A DNA stretch of 64,000 bases from Lolium rigidum (Eukaryota > Streptophyta > Magnoliopsida > Poales > Poaceae). The stretch lies in NCBI RefSeq assembly GCF_022539505.1, contig NC_061508.1, forward strand, positions 67,651,754-67,715,753, written 5' to 3'. The translations under genes and the position numbers were made by a program. Below the pieces are notes generated by a model that was not told where the DNA came from, searched no databases, and worked only from the letters and a program-made list of their open reading frames with translations. Shown piece by piece: positions 33,446 to 47,000 of this stretch (position 1 is its first letter; each line of letters opens with the position of its first letter).

Positions 33446-35079
33446 ATGCTCTCCTTCGACGACTACTTCGACGATATACTCCACATACCAGTCGGATTTG
33501 CGGCCCACAGCGCAGCGCCGCGCCACCGAAGGAAAGCTCCAAGCGCGGCGCCTGAATGCCTCGATCCACTTCTTCGCACCGACCAAGCTGCTACACGGCT
33601 ACTACAACCGGCCACATATGCTCCTACGCGGCTTTCGTCGGACAACTCGCCGTCGACGAGCGTGATTCAGCGGTGGAGATCGGGAGCAGATTTGACGGAG
33701 GCGAGAAGAGAGAAGGAGAGCAGTGCAAAAATGAAATGGCTAAAAGGGAAAAAAAAAGAGAAAAGAAAATTGCCTCCAGAGTTTTGGATTAGCGCCGATA
33801 AATCTGAGACAAACTATTTGGATCTGACGGACCGGACGAGGGAGCACCGTGGTAGACAAACAGTGCTCTAGCACCTAATAGAAATTGGGTTTCTTCTTCA
33901 TCATTTTGTCTGCCTCCACAACACATACATCCATACGTAATTGAACTTTTTTTAACAGGAAAAGGACCCCGAAGGTTCAGTTGCTGCATTAATTAGAAGT
34001 TGTGGTTCATATGTTACAAAAAAAGCCTCCAAGAATGAGAAAAGTTCAATACATTCATTGAAATTCGCTAGTAAAAGAACCCTCCACAAGAGTATTAGAG
34101 TGCCATTGGATCCTTCTCCACCTTTGTTGAAGACGAACTCCATACACTTAGAGACGGGCATGCGTCTGCCGCAACGGAGTTGAAGGATTCCCTCCCCTTT
34201 GGCACGTCTGTCGGGAGGGAAAACATGAGGATGATGCTAGCACCAGGACAACATCAGAGTGTGGATGGTCGCCCCACGACCATTAGATTCAATAGTCGAA
34301 CGGCGACGCGCCGTCGTGGAGATGTTGCCGATGATGCGCTCCCGAAGATCTCCACAGATGTGGGCAAGGCAGCCTCAGTCCCAACTCCAGCAGCAAGCAA
34401 AGAGCACCGCCGCCTTCTGCTACCATTGCCTTGATGGTCTCCAGAAGTCAACTAGACTCCCGCCATGGCTAGGTCCGAGTCGCCCCTGCTCTTATCCAAG
34501 AGGATCTTGCAAGATTCCTCTCGGAAACTCGAACTCCACCATGGAGCTTCGGCGGAGAATGACTCTGGCATGTGGCATCCACTCGGTACCGCACGAGCGC
34601 CAGCAAGAGGAATCCCCACAGCATGACACCATACGCTATAAGGGCCAGCTGCAAACCCTAGACCTACAACTAGCCTTACTACTACTCACATGGGGCTGGC
34701 CTCCTCTCCTATCCCCTCCGACCGGTGGAGCCGCTGGAGAAGAGTGGGAGAAGAGCCCGAGATGGTCGGGAGACTCTCAAAGTGGAGGGGGGAGGAGAGA
34801 GAGAAGGACGGGGTGAGAGTCTCCCTAGCATTATCATCGAACATTTTTTTGTTGAGAAAATTATACAATTGCCTTGTGTGTGTGTGTTTTTAAGCACAAA
34901 CTGTATTACTCTTAGCTGCGCCCAGGCAAATAAGCCCATGAGCCGAACGCAACAGGCCAAAAGTAAACGACCAGGCTTTACTAAGCAGATCGTATCGGGC
35001 CGCCTCCAAGCATTCCTCCTCCTCCTCGGCCGCCGGAGATCGTTCGGGGTTAGGGTTCTAGGCTGCGCCCGCCGGAGAC
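33446..35079. other. Intergenic region upstream of the TcdA-like gene
   Basis: The part from about 33950 to 34850 looks like one repeat. GTTAAAAAAAGTTC (minus strand) closes one side and GAACATTTTTTTGTTGAG ends the other. I could not assign it to a class. A (GT)n run is at 34876. From 34930 to 35079 a GC-rich leader with TTAGGGTTCTAGG precedes the start codon and is likely the core promoter and 5' UTR of the next gene. Confidence 0.35.
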
Positions 35080-38000
35080 ATGGAGGACAGGGCAAGGCAG
35101 CTGCTCCTCCTCGCCGCCGTCGCCGGGGCCGGCGCCGCATTCGGCGCGTTCACCACTGCAGCCATCTTCAACCTCATCTCCAGGTAACTCAGCCGAACCC
35201 TCTTCCCCTCACCAACCCAAGCCCCCAAAAGCTCGGGCCACGAGCTGCTGGGAGCATTCCCCTACCATTCGCTTCATTTTGGTTCCTGTTGCTGCCGAGT
35301 GGCAGGTCTAAGCGGAGAGAGGGCTACGTGCGCAACCTGCTGGAGTCCAATGGTGGCACTGGCAGCAGCGGTACGTGTGCTGCACGCTGGTAACATTTTG
35401 GTTAATGGTTTCCCAGTCGAATATAGTAAAAACTGCTGCGAATTCAAGGCGTCAGTCCAAGTAGCACCGGTGGTGCACCAAGTAGATGAGGGATATCTCA
35501 CATCTCCTTGGAAAAATTAAAAATTATGTGCTGTGTGAACCAAGTAGTACTTTTGTCTTAAGTGTGTTCCTTTGGAGCAGGCGCTGCGGGGCCAGGAGCA
35601 CGTCCGAGGGATTGCTCGGATCTTCTCTCCGATGAAGTCGTCGCTGAGCAGCTTACAAGGTTCGCATTCTTACTATCCAGTTCTAGAGGGTCTCCTTTAG
35701 TCACTTTTCTAATTCCAGATAGGACGACGATGCATTCTTACTATCCAGTTCTAGAGGGTATCCTTTAGTCACTTCTTAATTCCAGATAGAACGACGACGT
35801 ATATTTGAACTTGTGCAACAACTATTGAACTCCTCATAACTGCTGCTAGAGCTACATGCCTATAGCTAATATTATTGTATATCCCAATGCTAAAATAAGC
35901 TATTTTTTCCTGATGTCAATCTATTCTACCTCGTAACTTTCCGTGTTAATATGTGAGCAGAGAGTGATATGTATTCACACGATACACAATTAGTATATCT
36001 TAGCATTCTCTGTACATTATAGATATTCTTAAGCCTTATCTTTGATCCAACTTTTTAAATGTTCAGACTACATTACACTAACCCCAACATTTGGATCATC
36101 TTTTTTATTTGTGTTTACCAACACCTGTTTACTTTTTATGTTTTCAGGAACATACAGTTTTTCGGCATTGAATCCCAGAAGAAAGTTACTGAATCTTTTG
36201 TTGTAGTCATTGGTCTTGGAGGAGTTGGCAGTCATGCTGCTTCCATGCTCCTCAGATCTGGGGTTGGCAGGTTGCTTCTAGTAGATTTTGATCAGGTAAA
36301 ATTGTTACTTTGGCAACTTGGAGTTGATTTGCTCTTTTGTTAATTAATATATGATGTAAAGCTTCTAGAGTTCTAATTTGAAAAAACAGACTTTGCGCCA
36401 TGCAGTATTATATAAAAAATAGACAGATGTATCATAACTTATTTTCTATGCATTATTGCATATCATGCATATACTCAGGTTTTGGGGCTGTATGAATTGG
36501 GCATGCTTACATTATGTTATGTAATAACATACTGCATCCAAAATAGGTGGACATTAACATGGAACTCGTGATATGTTGAAAGGTCTCACTGTCATCACTA
36601 AACCGGCATGCTGTGGCAACCAGAGATGATGTTGGGACCCCAAAGGCGTCATGCCTCAAGAAGCATTTCTCAATGATATATCCAGAGTGCAAAATAGAAG
36701 CAAGAGTGCAGTTGTATGATCCATCAGCCGAGGACGAAATTCTTTCTGGACAGCCAGATTTTGTTCTTGATTGCATAGATAACATTGATACTAAGGTAAC
36801 AAATATATCTGAAATAATTCTCCTTCCAAACCTGATATTGATCTCTTATTAGATAATGATTTTAGCCTTTCATGCATTTCGTGTTTTTCTTAAGTATTTA
36901 GGTGTACCTTTTATTTTTCATGTTATTATGCTCTAAATGCTACTGTTCCTGTTTCTGTTCCTGTATTTAGTTTCATGAAGAAATAGCTGCGAGTACATCA
37001 TATGCCATCAGTTTCATGAAGAGATGATTTAGATGCATAATCAAAATTTACTTATTAAATTCTGGAAGCAAATTAGCCAGAAAGGTGCATGCTCCTAATC
37101 TTGCTTCTGATGAATAATCAACACAAAGCCACTCTACTGGGTAGTTTAAACCTAGTGTCTTTATCAAATTATTACTTGTCTCAGTTTTGTCCATGCTAGT
37201 TAACTAATTCAATACAATGTTTTTTTTACATCACGAGACGTTTGGATATTGTTGATCTTTTAATAGGTGGCTCTCCTTGCGGCTTGCGTACGCAGAGGGT
37301 TAAGGGTACTTTCTGCAATGGGGGCTGGAGCTCGAGCTGACCCAACCCGAATTCGTGTTGCAGATTTGAGAGAATCAAGTAACGACCCCCTTTCTAGGAC
37401 GGTAAATATTGTCAACTTGGTTCAAATGATAAAATTTACTCTTCTAATCTTTTAAAGCTGCTATGTGATCAATATTGGATGTGCTATAACTAAAGTGCAC
37501 CAGTTCGTTTTTTCTGTAGGTACGGTATCGGTTGAAGAAGGATCATGGAATTGAAGGTGGAATACCAGTAGTTTTTTCGTTGGAGAAGCCCAAGGCAAAG
37601 TTACTTCCTTTTCAAGGTTCGAAAGAAGAGGAAACTCCATCAGATTACCAGGTCAGCTCATATTATCTATGCACCAGGCACCTTTCCTGCTACCTGGTTG
37701 AATAGTATTGTTTCTTCTCTTCTTTTCATGCATGATAATGGTTTAGTTAAATTCCTATAAATCATCTAGTTGATTATATACTAGTACTGCAGATAATAGT
37801 GACAACATGGTATGCATCATCTTGCAGATTGTTCCAGGATTCAGGGTTCGCATTATCCCAGTACTGGGAACAATCCCTGCAATATTTGGTCAAGTTATGG
37901 CCTCCTATGTGGTTACTCAGCTAGCCAATTTGGATTTTCAAACTGAACCAATTGTTAACCTGGATTTGGATCATTACCGTGTTCTTCATCATCGTCTTCT

Positions 38001-41000
38001 TGAGCATGAGGAGCTGATATATGGGTCAGCAGAACAAGTTTTGGTATTATTACTCCTCCTTTTCAGTTTATGAGGCATACAATTTTGTTATGTTGTTTCA
38101 TATTGTGAGGTGTGCATGAACTTTTTTTTCCATGTTTGCCCTTCTGCATATAAGTAGTGCCTCATCAACTAGTATTTTCTCCATGTCAGATGTATTTAAG
38201 TATGGATAGCATCATAGCACGGTTCTCTTCTCTTTCCCTCATTTTATAAACTTAGTAATCCTTGTACACACTCAAATGCGCCTTATAATTTGCAAGGGAG
38301 GTAGTATATTTCTTGCTATGCCACTTCATAACCTGGATTTGAAGGTCCTTACGAGGGCATTATAGTGCTATTTAGATTCTGTTGATAGTTAGTAATACTT
38401 ACGAAAATGTAATTTCTTGGCCTCCCCACACCGTGACATCTTGTTGTAGTTTTTTTTTAATTGTCTTTTATTTGCATGAAAGGTTGATGCGCAAGAGGTG
38501 ATGTACATTGTGAAAGAATTGTGGCGTGGCCGAAGTGCTAGAGATCAAAACATGAAAGATACTGGCCGGAAAATGTGGAGATCTGTCAATGAACTAATGC
38601 TTGTTCGGTACGCCTCTCTGTTAAACTGATAAAATGCGGTTTTACATGACACATACCATGGTTTTCGTGGTAGCTATGTACTTTTGATATGTTTTATACA
38701 TGTCTGACATGGTTGAGTAAAATATAATTTGGTTTGGTGTGACATAGATTTTCACTTGCTAATAACTGAAGTGGGCTATGACATACTGCAAGTCTGTGGG
38801 ATGATGAGATGAAATGCCAACTTGACTTGTGTGATATGCATTCATCAACATACCATCACACGTCTTACTTCCATCTTAAGTCTTCAACATCATTTTTGTA
38901 TCAAGTTCCATTGACAATCTGACCTACTGAATGAGCAACATGGCGTACTGTATACATGGTTTCACATCATCATTAATTAATGTGTTAATGTGTTTGGTGT
39001 TTTCAATCGTGTTTGTTCATGTTTTTACTGTGGTGATTTATTTTGTTAGGTGGGACAAATCGAAGCCTGCCGGCGTGGCAAATCTGATACTTCTCAAGTT
39101 CACTGAGGTAAAAATAATAAATCATACTACTTGATAGAACGTAGAACCAGACCCTGTTGACTGCCAAAACCCACCGGCGGGCAGCGGCCTTGTCAACACC
39201 GTAGAGCCGGGAAGAGCCTAGAGCTGCGGCTGGCTGAGACCCCTCCGAGCGACGGCCCGCAATGCTCTTCTGGTCACACGCGGCGATGCGGAGTGCAAGG
39301 GCGTGCCACCCGACCTATACCCGGTCGTGAAGGTGACGAGGATGCCTCGCTTAGTTTCTCCGCAGGGCATACATGTAAACGTTAAATACGAGCCTCGATC
39401 GGCTCTCGGGTTATCTCGTGAATCGGCTCAAAGAGCCGATCCACCCATGATTCGTACGGGATGCACGAATACTTGGTGGTCCTCGCTTGATCAAGATAGA
39501 GCTAATGAGATCTACGACGATTTAGGGTTTTCACCGCATAATCGGATCATCCTACTCCGGAGTTGGGCCTCGCGGCCACGCACGGTGCTCGTAAGTCGAT
39601 CCTAAACAAGGCCTAAAAACCAACATGAAGTTGATCCTCGGAACATCCTCGTTTAGGACTTGCGAACGCCACCCTACGTGCCACCGGATCCTCCCCCTTT
39701 GTAAGGCCTAACTATTGCGAGATATTAAACTAATCCTTGTAGAACAAGGAGCAATCGTAACGGATCAGATCTACTAAATAATGATCAAGCGGGTGCCGCC
39801 CCCACACTCGAGATAGGCGTGAGGGCGGCTAGATATGCAAGGGTTGCACTACGTAAGCATGCTTAAACGAAGAACAATGCTAACCCTAACACATCTAATG
39901 ATAACTACGTTGCTCGCCATCAAAAGCGCTTCGATGACGAGCAACGCATGAACAACGTGGGGCTTAGTCTCGCCTAGATCGCAAGATGCGATCTAGGCGA
40001 CGATGTCGCTACCCGATAGAAACCCTCGAGACGAAGGAGTTGGCGATGCACCGAGATTGGTTTGTTTTGGGGTTGAACGTGAGTTGTTGTTTATTCCATA
40101 AACCCTAAGTACATATTTATAGTCCAGACGGACTTTCTAATGAGGGCGTGCACTAAACCGTGCACGAGATAAACTCTAACTTTTAATCTAGATACAATCT
40201 ACCATAATTAAAGATACACGGGCAACTTAGCCCAAATTCTCCGTGTGAGGCCGCTTCATAGATCTTCCATGTGTAATCTTTCAAGCCCATCTTGATCGCG
40301 GCCCACCTCCTGATTTAGCCAAAATCTGGTGATAACAGACCCCCACGTCGCCCTTCTCTGGCGGCTCGGGGGAAACCCTAGCGCCCCCCGCCGCCGGCCT
40401 CTCTGCCCCTCCTCCCTGCCGCCGCTGCCGCCGGCCCTTGCCGCGGTGGCGGCGGGCCCTGTTCCCAAAGGGTCGCGGGAATCCTCCGGTCGCAGCGTGC
40501 GGCGGAGCTCGGACGCCGGGGCGGCGGCCCCGGGCTGTTGGTGGTGGGGCGCTCATCGAGGCGGCCGTTTGGACGGCGCAGCGCGGCGCAGGAGGCGGTC
40601 TTGGCGGCTGGGTGCGGCGGGCAGCAGCGGCGCAGTCGTGGCGCTGCTGAAGGGGGCGGCGGGCGGAGCGGGCCATCCGGGCCCGATGTGGGCCACGAGG
40701 GGCGGCGCGGCGGGCTCTGCAGCGGAGGGTGGGCGCGACGGCAGGGTGCCGTGTCCAGGGCGCGGTGGACGGCCTCGCCATGGCGAGGTGCTGTGTATCG
40801 CGCCGGCTCGCTCTGGGCTACTAGGGGCGTGGTGCTGCTCTGGCGGCGCGCGGAGGACGGCTGGCGGTGTTGCCCAGCGCCAGGGTGGGTGTGGCGGCCG
40901 TGGTGGAGATGGGGGGTTGAGGGATGGAGGTGGTCTAGCCATGAGCACGATGCAGGATGGCGCGACAAGTTCCGGGCTAATGCCTTGTCCTCGGTTGCTG

Positions 41001-44000
41001 GCCGAGGCCGGCGATGGCGACGGCTTTGGGCGCCGCTCCCTTCTTGAAGGCATCGCCGAGGTGATGTTTTGTCATCCTGTCTGGGAATGCTCCGGGGAAA
41101 TCCCTAGATCCGACGTGATCGGTCGATGGCGGCGCTCTTGCGTCGTCTTCCCTCTTGAGGGCATCGATTTGGAGCTGCTTAGGTCGGAGAGACCCGTGGA
41201 AGATGGTTGGTGTTGGCGGCGTGGGCTGCGTGGCAACGATGACAATGGTGAGCGGATCGGAGTTGCGGTATGCCCTTTGTCACCCCTACCATGATGGTGA
41301 AGTTGGAGCTGCGAGGCGACTTGTGGCTTATACACGCAGGAAGCCCACTAGTGGCTAGTTGTGGGCTTAGCCCAAGTAAATTAGGGTTTAGAGGAGGCCG
41401 TCCTCCTATATAAACACGTGTACCCCTTCAAGATTAAGCAGACAATATTCAGTATCATTACTGTCTCGTCTCCTGAAGGGAGACGGGGACCCTCGCGCCC
41501 GCCGCACCAACCCTAGCCGCCGCCTCCCTTCCTCCGCGACGGCCGCCGAGCTCTCCCGACCTCTCCGCCCTCACTTCCACCCTCACAACCTCCGCCCTAG
41601 ACCCGGTAGAACCCTAGCCCCTACCACTTTGGTATCAGATTGCCTAGGTCTCATGGGCTCCAACAGCCCCCCCGTCGACCCCATCGCCGCCACGTCCGCC
41701 GCCGCCACCAACACCACCCCCGCCACCCCCGCCGCCATGACAGGCGCACACGCGCTGCAGGGGGCCGCCGCCGCCGCCAACGGAGACCAGGCCGCCGCCG
41801 CCCCCACGGGCCTCGACCTCCTGCCCGCTACTTTGGCGGACCTCGCCGCGCGCTCCGCGCCATCCGTTTCGAGCTCGCGGAGATCAAGGCCGGCCAGCAC
41901 CCGCCGCCCCCACCGGCCGCCGTTCCGCCGCCCCCACCTCCCGCCTCCGTCGCCAGCAACGGCCGGCCCGCGTGGTGGCCGCCATCGCCCTCGCCAATTC
42001 CCACATGGATCGACGCGTCGCCCGTCTACACTCAGACTGCGGCGCGGACGACGGCTCGGGCAGCCCGCCCACCCCTTTGGCGGTCCCGGCGGGTTTGCGG
42101 CCCCTTCGCCGCGAGCACGTGCCACCGGGAGGGCGCCCCCGAGGTCCCGCCTCGGCACGCAGCCTCGCCCCGCTTCACCAAGCCGGAGTTCGCCACCTAC
42201 GACGGCCGCCACCGATCCCCGAACCGGTTGAACCAAGGTGGCAGCTGTTTCGGGGCGCGGACGCTCGCGTCGACCGCACGTGGATCGCCTCCTATCACCG
42301 CTCCTATCACCTACGGGGCGCCGCGCAGACTTGGTACTACGCCCTCGAGCAGGACGAGGGTGGGATGTCGCCCTGGGAGCGTTTCCGCGACCTGTGCCTC
42401 CAGCGGTTTGGGCCGACCCTCCGCGGCCGCCCGCCGCCGAGCCGGGACGCCTCGCCTCACCACCACGGTCCGAGACTTCGCCGACCGCTCGGGCGCTCGC
42501 GTGCCATGCCCCGGCGTCTCGGCGCGGCGCCGCGCCGATCTCTTCGTCGGCGGCCTCCCCGACTACATCCGCGTCGACGTCGAGATGCGCGAGCCGGCGG
42601 ACCTGCAGCACGGCCATGTACTACGCACGAGCCTATGAGCGGCGCGCCCTCGCCATGCGGCAGGTCCACGCGCAACGTGGCGGGCGCCGTCCCGCGCCCC
42701 GACCCGCCCCGACGCCCACCGCCCCGCCGCGCCCGCGCCGGCCGGCCGCGCCCGCGAGCCCTCTCGCGGCCGACTCGCCCCTTCAAGCGGCCGGACGGCC
42801 GCGGAGCGGCCTGAGCGGCTCCGCCAGGGGCTGTGCTTCAACTGCGACGAGAAGTACGCACCGGGCCACACGTGCGCCCGCCTCTTCTACCGCCGAGCTC
42901 GCGGCCGCCACCGTCACGGAGGCCGGTGTCACGACCTACGCGCCACTCGACGCGTCCGCCTTCGTCGTCTCTCTTCATGCTATGGCGGGCATCAAGACGG
43001 CCAAGACGATGCTGCTCCCGGTGAAGATCAATGGGGAGCGTCTCACTGCGCTAGTGGACACGGGCTCCACGCACAACTTCCTGTCCAACACCGCCATGCG
43101 CCGCCTCGCTCTCCAGCCGGCGGGATCGGAGAAGTACAGCGTCACCGTCGCCAACGGGGGTCGTCTTACGTGCCAGGGCGTGGCGCGACAGGTTCCCGTG
43201 CTCGTGGGCGACGAGCCGTTCTCCATCGACTGCGTCGGCATCGACTTGGGCTGCTACGACTTCATCCTCGGCCTCGACTTCCTGAGCACCTTAGGCCCCA
43301 TCTTGTGGGACCTCGACGTGCTGTCCCTCATCTTCTCGGCGCGAGGGCGGCCGCCGTGTTCACCGGACCGGACGTGGGCAGCACCGGCACATCCCCGCGG
43401 CTCCACCTCGATGGCCGCCGCGCTAGACGAGGCGCATCCGCTCCCGGCCGACTCTACCGCAGGCAAGACGACGACCTCTTCGACGAGCCGCAGGGCCTCC
43501 CTCCTCGCGACCCCGTGACCACCGCATCCACCTGCCGCCAAACACGGCACCCGTAGCCGTGCGGCCGCACCGGTACCCCCAGCTGCAGAAGGACGAGCTC
43601 GGGCGCCAGGTGGCGGTCATGCTAGCACAGGGCATCATTCGGATCTCGACGTCACCGTTCTGCGCCCCCGTGCTCCTTGTGCGCAAGTCCAACGACACGT
43701 GGCGTTTCTGCATCGACTTCCGCGCCCTCAACACTGTCACGTCCAAGGACAAGTTCCCTATTCCCGTTGTGGATGAGCTCCTGGACGAGCTGCATGGCGC
43801 GCGCTTCTTCACCAAGCTCGACTTGCGCTCGGGCTATCATCAGGTGCGCATGCACCCGGACGACATCGCCAAGACGGCGTTCCGCACTCACCATGGCCAC
43901 TACGAGTTTTTGGTGATGCCGTTCGGCCTCTCCAACGCACCGGCGACCTTCCGTGCCCCGATGAACGACGTGCTCAGCCCCTACTTACGCCGCTTTGTGC

Positions 44001-47000
44001 TTGTTTTCTTTGATGATATTTTGATCTACAGCCGCAATCTCGGGCGAGCACCGCAAGCACGTGGCCATCATCTTCAACGAGCTTCGAGCGCATCGTCTTC
44101 ATCTCAAGCGCTCGAAGTGCTCGTTTGGCACGACCTCCGTCGCATACTTGGGCCACGTCATCTCCGCCGACGGTGTCGCGATGGACGCGGACAAGGTCGC
44201 CGCCGTCGCCGCCTGGCCGACGCCCTAGTCGCCGCGAGCTCTTCGCGAATTTCTAGGCCTCGCGAGATACTACCGGCGATACATCCGAGACTTCGGCCTC
44301 ATCGCCGCGCCCTCACGCGCACTCGCTCGCCGCGACGCCTTCTCCCGGGACGAGGAGGCGGCCACGGCCTTCGCCGCCCTGCGGCGGGCCCTCACGACGG
44401 GTCCCGTTCTTCGGATGCCGGACTTCGATGAGCCGTTCGTGGTGGACTCGCGACGCCTCCGCATTGGCTTCGGCGCCGTACTTCACCGTGGCGAGGGTCC
44501 ACTCGCCTTCTTCGGCCGCCCTTCGCCGCGCGCCACCACAAGCTTGCCGCATATGAGCGCGAGCCGATCGGGCTAGTCCGGGCGGTGCGCCACCGGCGGG
44601 CGTATCTTTGGGGCCGGACCTTCCGTGTGCGCACGGACCACTCACGCCTCGAAGTTCTTGCTCGGATCGGCGCCTCTCCACCGTCCCGCAACACCGCGTG
44701 GATCGGCAAGCTCTTCGGCTTCGACTTCACCGTCGAGTACCGCCCCGACCGCCTCAACACGGCCGCCGACGCCCGTCCCGCCGAGACGTTGACGACACCG
44801 GCGGACGCGCCCACGGTCGGTGCAGCCCTCCGCATCCACTCGGGCCATCTTTCGCCTTCATCGACGAGGTTCGCCGCGCTATCGCCACGGCCGCGGATGC
44901 GCAGCAGCCGCGCGCCGCGCCGGCCGACGGCGAGCCGGCCGCGCCATGGCGCCCGGACGAGGGACTACTCCTCCATGGACGCCGCATCTTCGTGCCGGAT
45001 CATGGAGACCCGCGCCACCGATGCCTTGTCCTTGGCGCATTCTCGCAGTCACGAGGGCGTCCGGAAGACCCCCGCACCGTCTCCGCGCCGACTTTTACAT
45101 TCCAGGGGATGGCGCCCGGTGCGAGACTGGGTGCGGGCGTGTGTCACATGCCAGCGGAACAAGACGGAGACGCTCCGTCCGGCGGGCTTGCTGAAGCCGC
45201 TGGACGTGCCGTCCCAGGTTTGGGGGGACATCTCCATGGACTTCATCGAGGGGCTGCCGAAGGTTGGCGGCAAGTCCGTCATCCTCACGGTGGTTGACCG
45301 CTTCTCCAAGTACGCGCACTTCATCGCCCTCGGCCATCCCTATACGGCGGCGTCCGTGGCACGCGCCTTCTTCGACGGCATCGTTCGCCTCCACGGGTTT
45401 CCGTCCTCCATCGTCGCGTGATCGTGATCCCGTGTTCACGGGTCACGTCCGGAGGGACCTCTTTGGGTTGGCGGGCGTGAAGCTCCGCATGAGCACGTCG
45501 TTTCATCCTCGGACGGACGGCCAGTCCGAGGTCGTCAACAAGATCATCGCCATGTACCTGCGCCGCATCACCGGGGATCGTCCACGAGCTTGGGTGGACC
45601 GGCCGGCGTGGGCCGAGCATCGCTACAACACGTCCTACCACTCCGCGCTGCACGCTACTTCCCTTTGACGTGGTCTACGGGAGGCCACCACCGGCGATGC
45701 TTCCCTATGCGTCTGGCACGGCCCGTACTGAGACGGCGGATGACCTGCTGCGTACCCGCGACGAGATACTGGCTGAGGCGCGCCAACGATTTCTTCGGGC
45801 TCGGCGATCGGCTAGGAGGTACTATGATGCACATCATCGCGAGGCGGAGTTTGCGGTGGGCGACCGGGTCCGGCTACGCCTTCTTCACCGGACGACCCGG
45901 TCCTTGGACCCGCGCTCCGAGCGCAAGTTGGGACCTCGTTACGCCGGTCCTTTCCATGTGCCGGAGCGCATCGGCAAGCTCGCCTACCGCCTTGAGTTGC
46001 TCGCGGGCTCGCGCCTCCACGACGTCTTCAACGTCGGCCTCCCGAAGGCCTACCGGGCGACCCTCCTTCCGCACCACCAGCTCTTCCACCTACTTCGGAT
46101 GGGCGTCTCGAGCTCGCCCCGGCGAGTGTGGCTCGCGTGTTGAAGGCCCGGCAGCGCCGTGGTGTTTGGCACATCTTGGTGCATTGGACAGAGCCCGCCG
46201 CAGGACGAGGCGACTTGGGAGAAGCTTGAAGATCTCCGCCGGCCAGCTTCGAAGTTCAGCCTCGAGGACGAGCTGTTTGAGAAGGCGGGGAGAGATGTTA
46301 TGGTCGGTTTGACCTATACACGCAGGAAGCCCACTAGTGGCTAGTTGTGGGCTTAGCCCAAGTAAATTAGGGGCTTAGCCCAAGTAAATTAGGGTTTAGA
46401 GGAGGCTGTCCTCCTATATAAACACGTGTACCCCTTCGAGATTAAGCAGACAATATTCAGTATCATTACTGTCTCGTCTCCTGAAGGGAGACGGGAGACC
46501 CCTGCGCCCGCCGCACCAACCCTAGCCGCCGTCTCCTTCCTCCGCGACGGCGCCCAGCCGCCGGCGCCGAGCTCTCCAGCCTCTCCGCCCTCACTTCCAC
46601 CCTTACAACCTCCGCCCTAGACCCGGTAGAACCCTAGCCCCTACCATTGCGTCGGTGCAAGGCGTGCAACTTTCTCCTATGAAGGTCACGGTTGAAGTCG
46701 GAGCTGCCTCCAACGTGCTTGGGGGTCGATTGTTTGGCATAGGCTCACTTGTGCTCCGATGTCGTTTGCGGCAAGGGTCTCGGTGGCGGTCGTCTAAGGT
46801 GAAGTCGGAATCGCTGGCTCGTGGAGGAGTGACGACGATGACGCTCAATGACTTCCTCAACGATGGTCTTTCTTCTCGATGGCATGTGTGCTTTGTGTGG
46901 GTAGCCAGGTTGGCCGGGTGTTCTGTGTGTGTTGTTGGTTTTTGCCCGGTTTTCTCCTAAAAATTGAGCACTTTCTTCTTAATTAATAGATGAGGCAAAG

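Noticed and set aside
40281..41294. Several long open frames on both strands in the last TcdA-like intron
   Set aside because: Very GC-rich, Arg/Pro/Gly-rich frames without domains, inside a retroelement leader.
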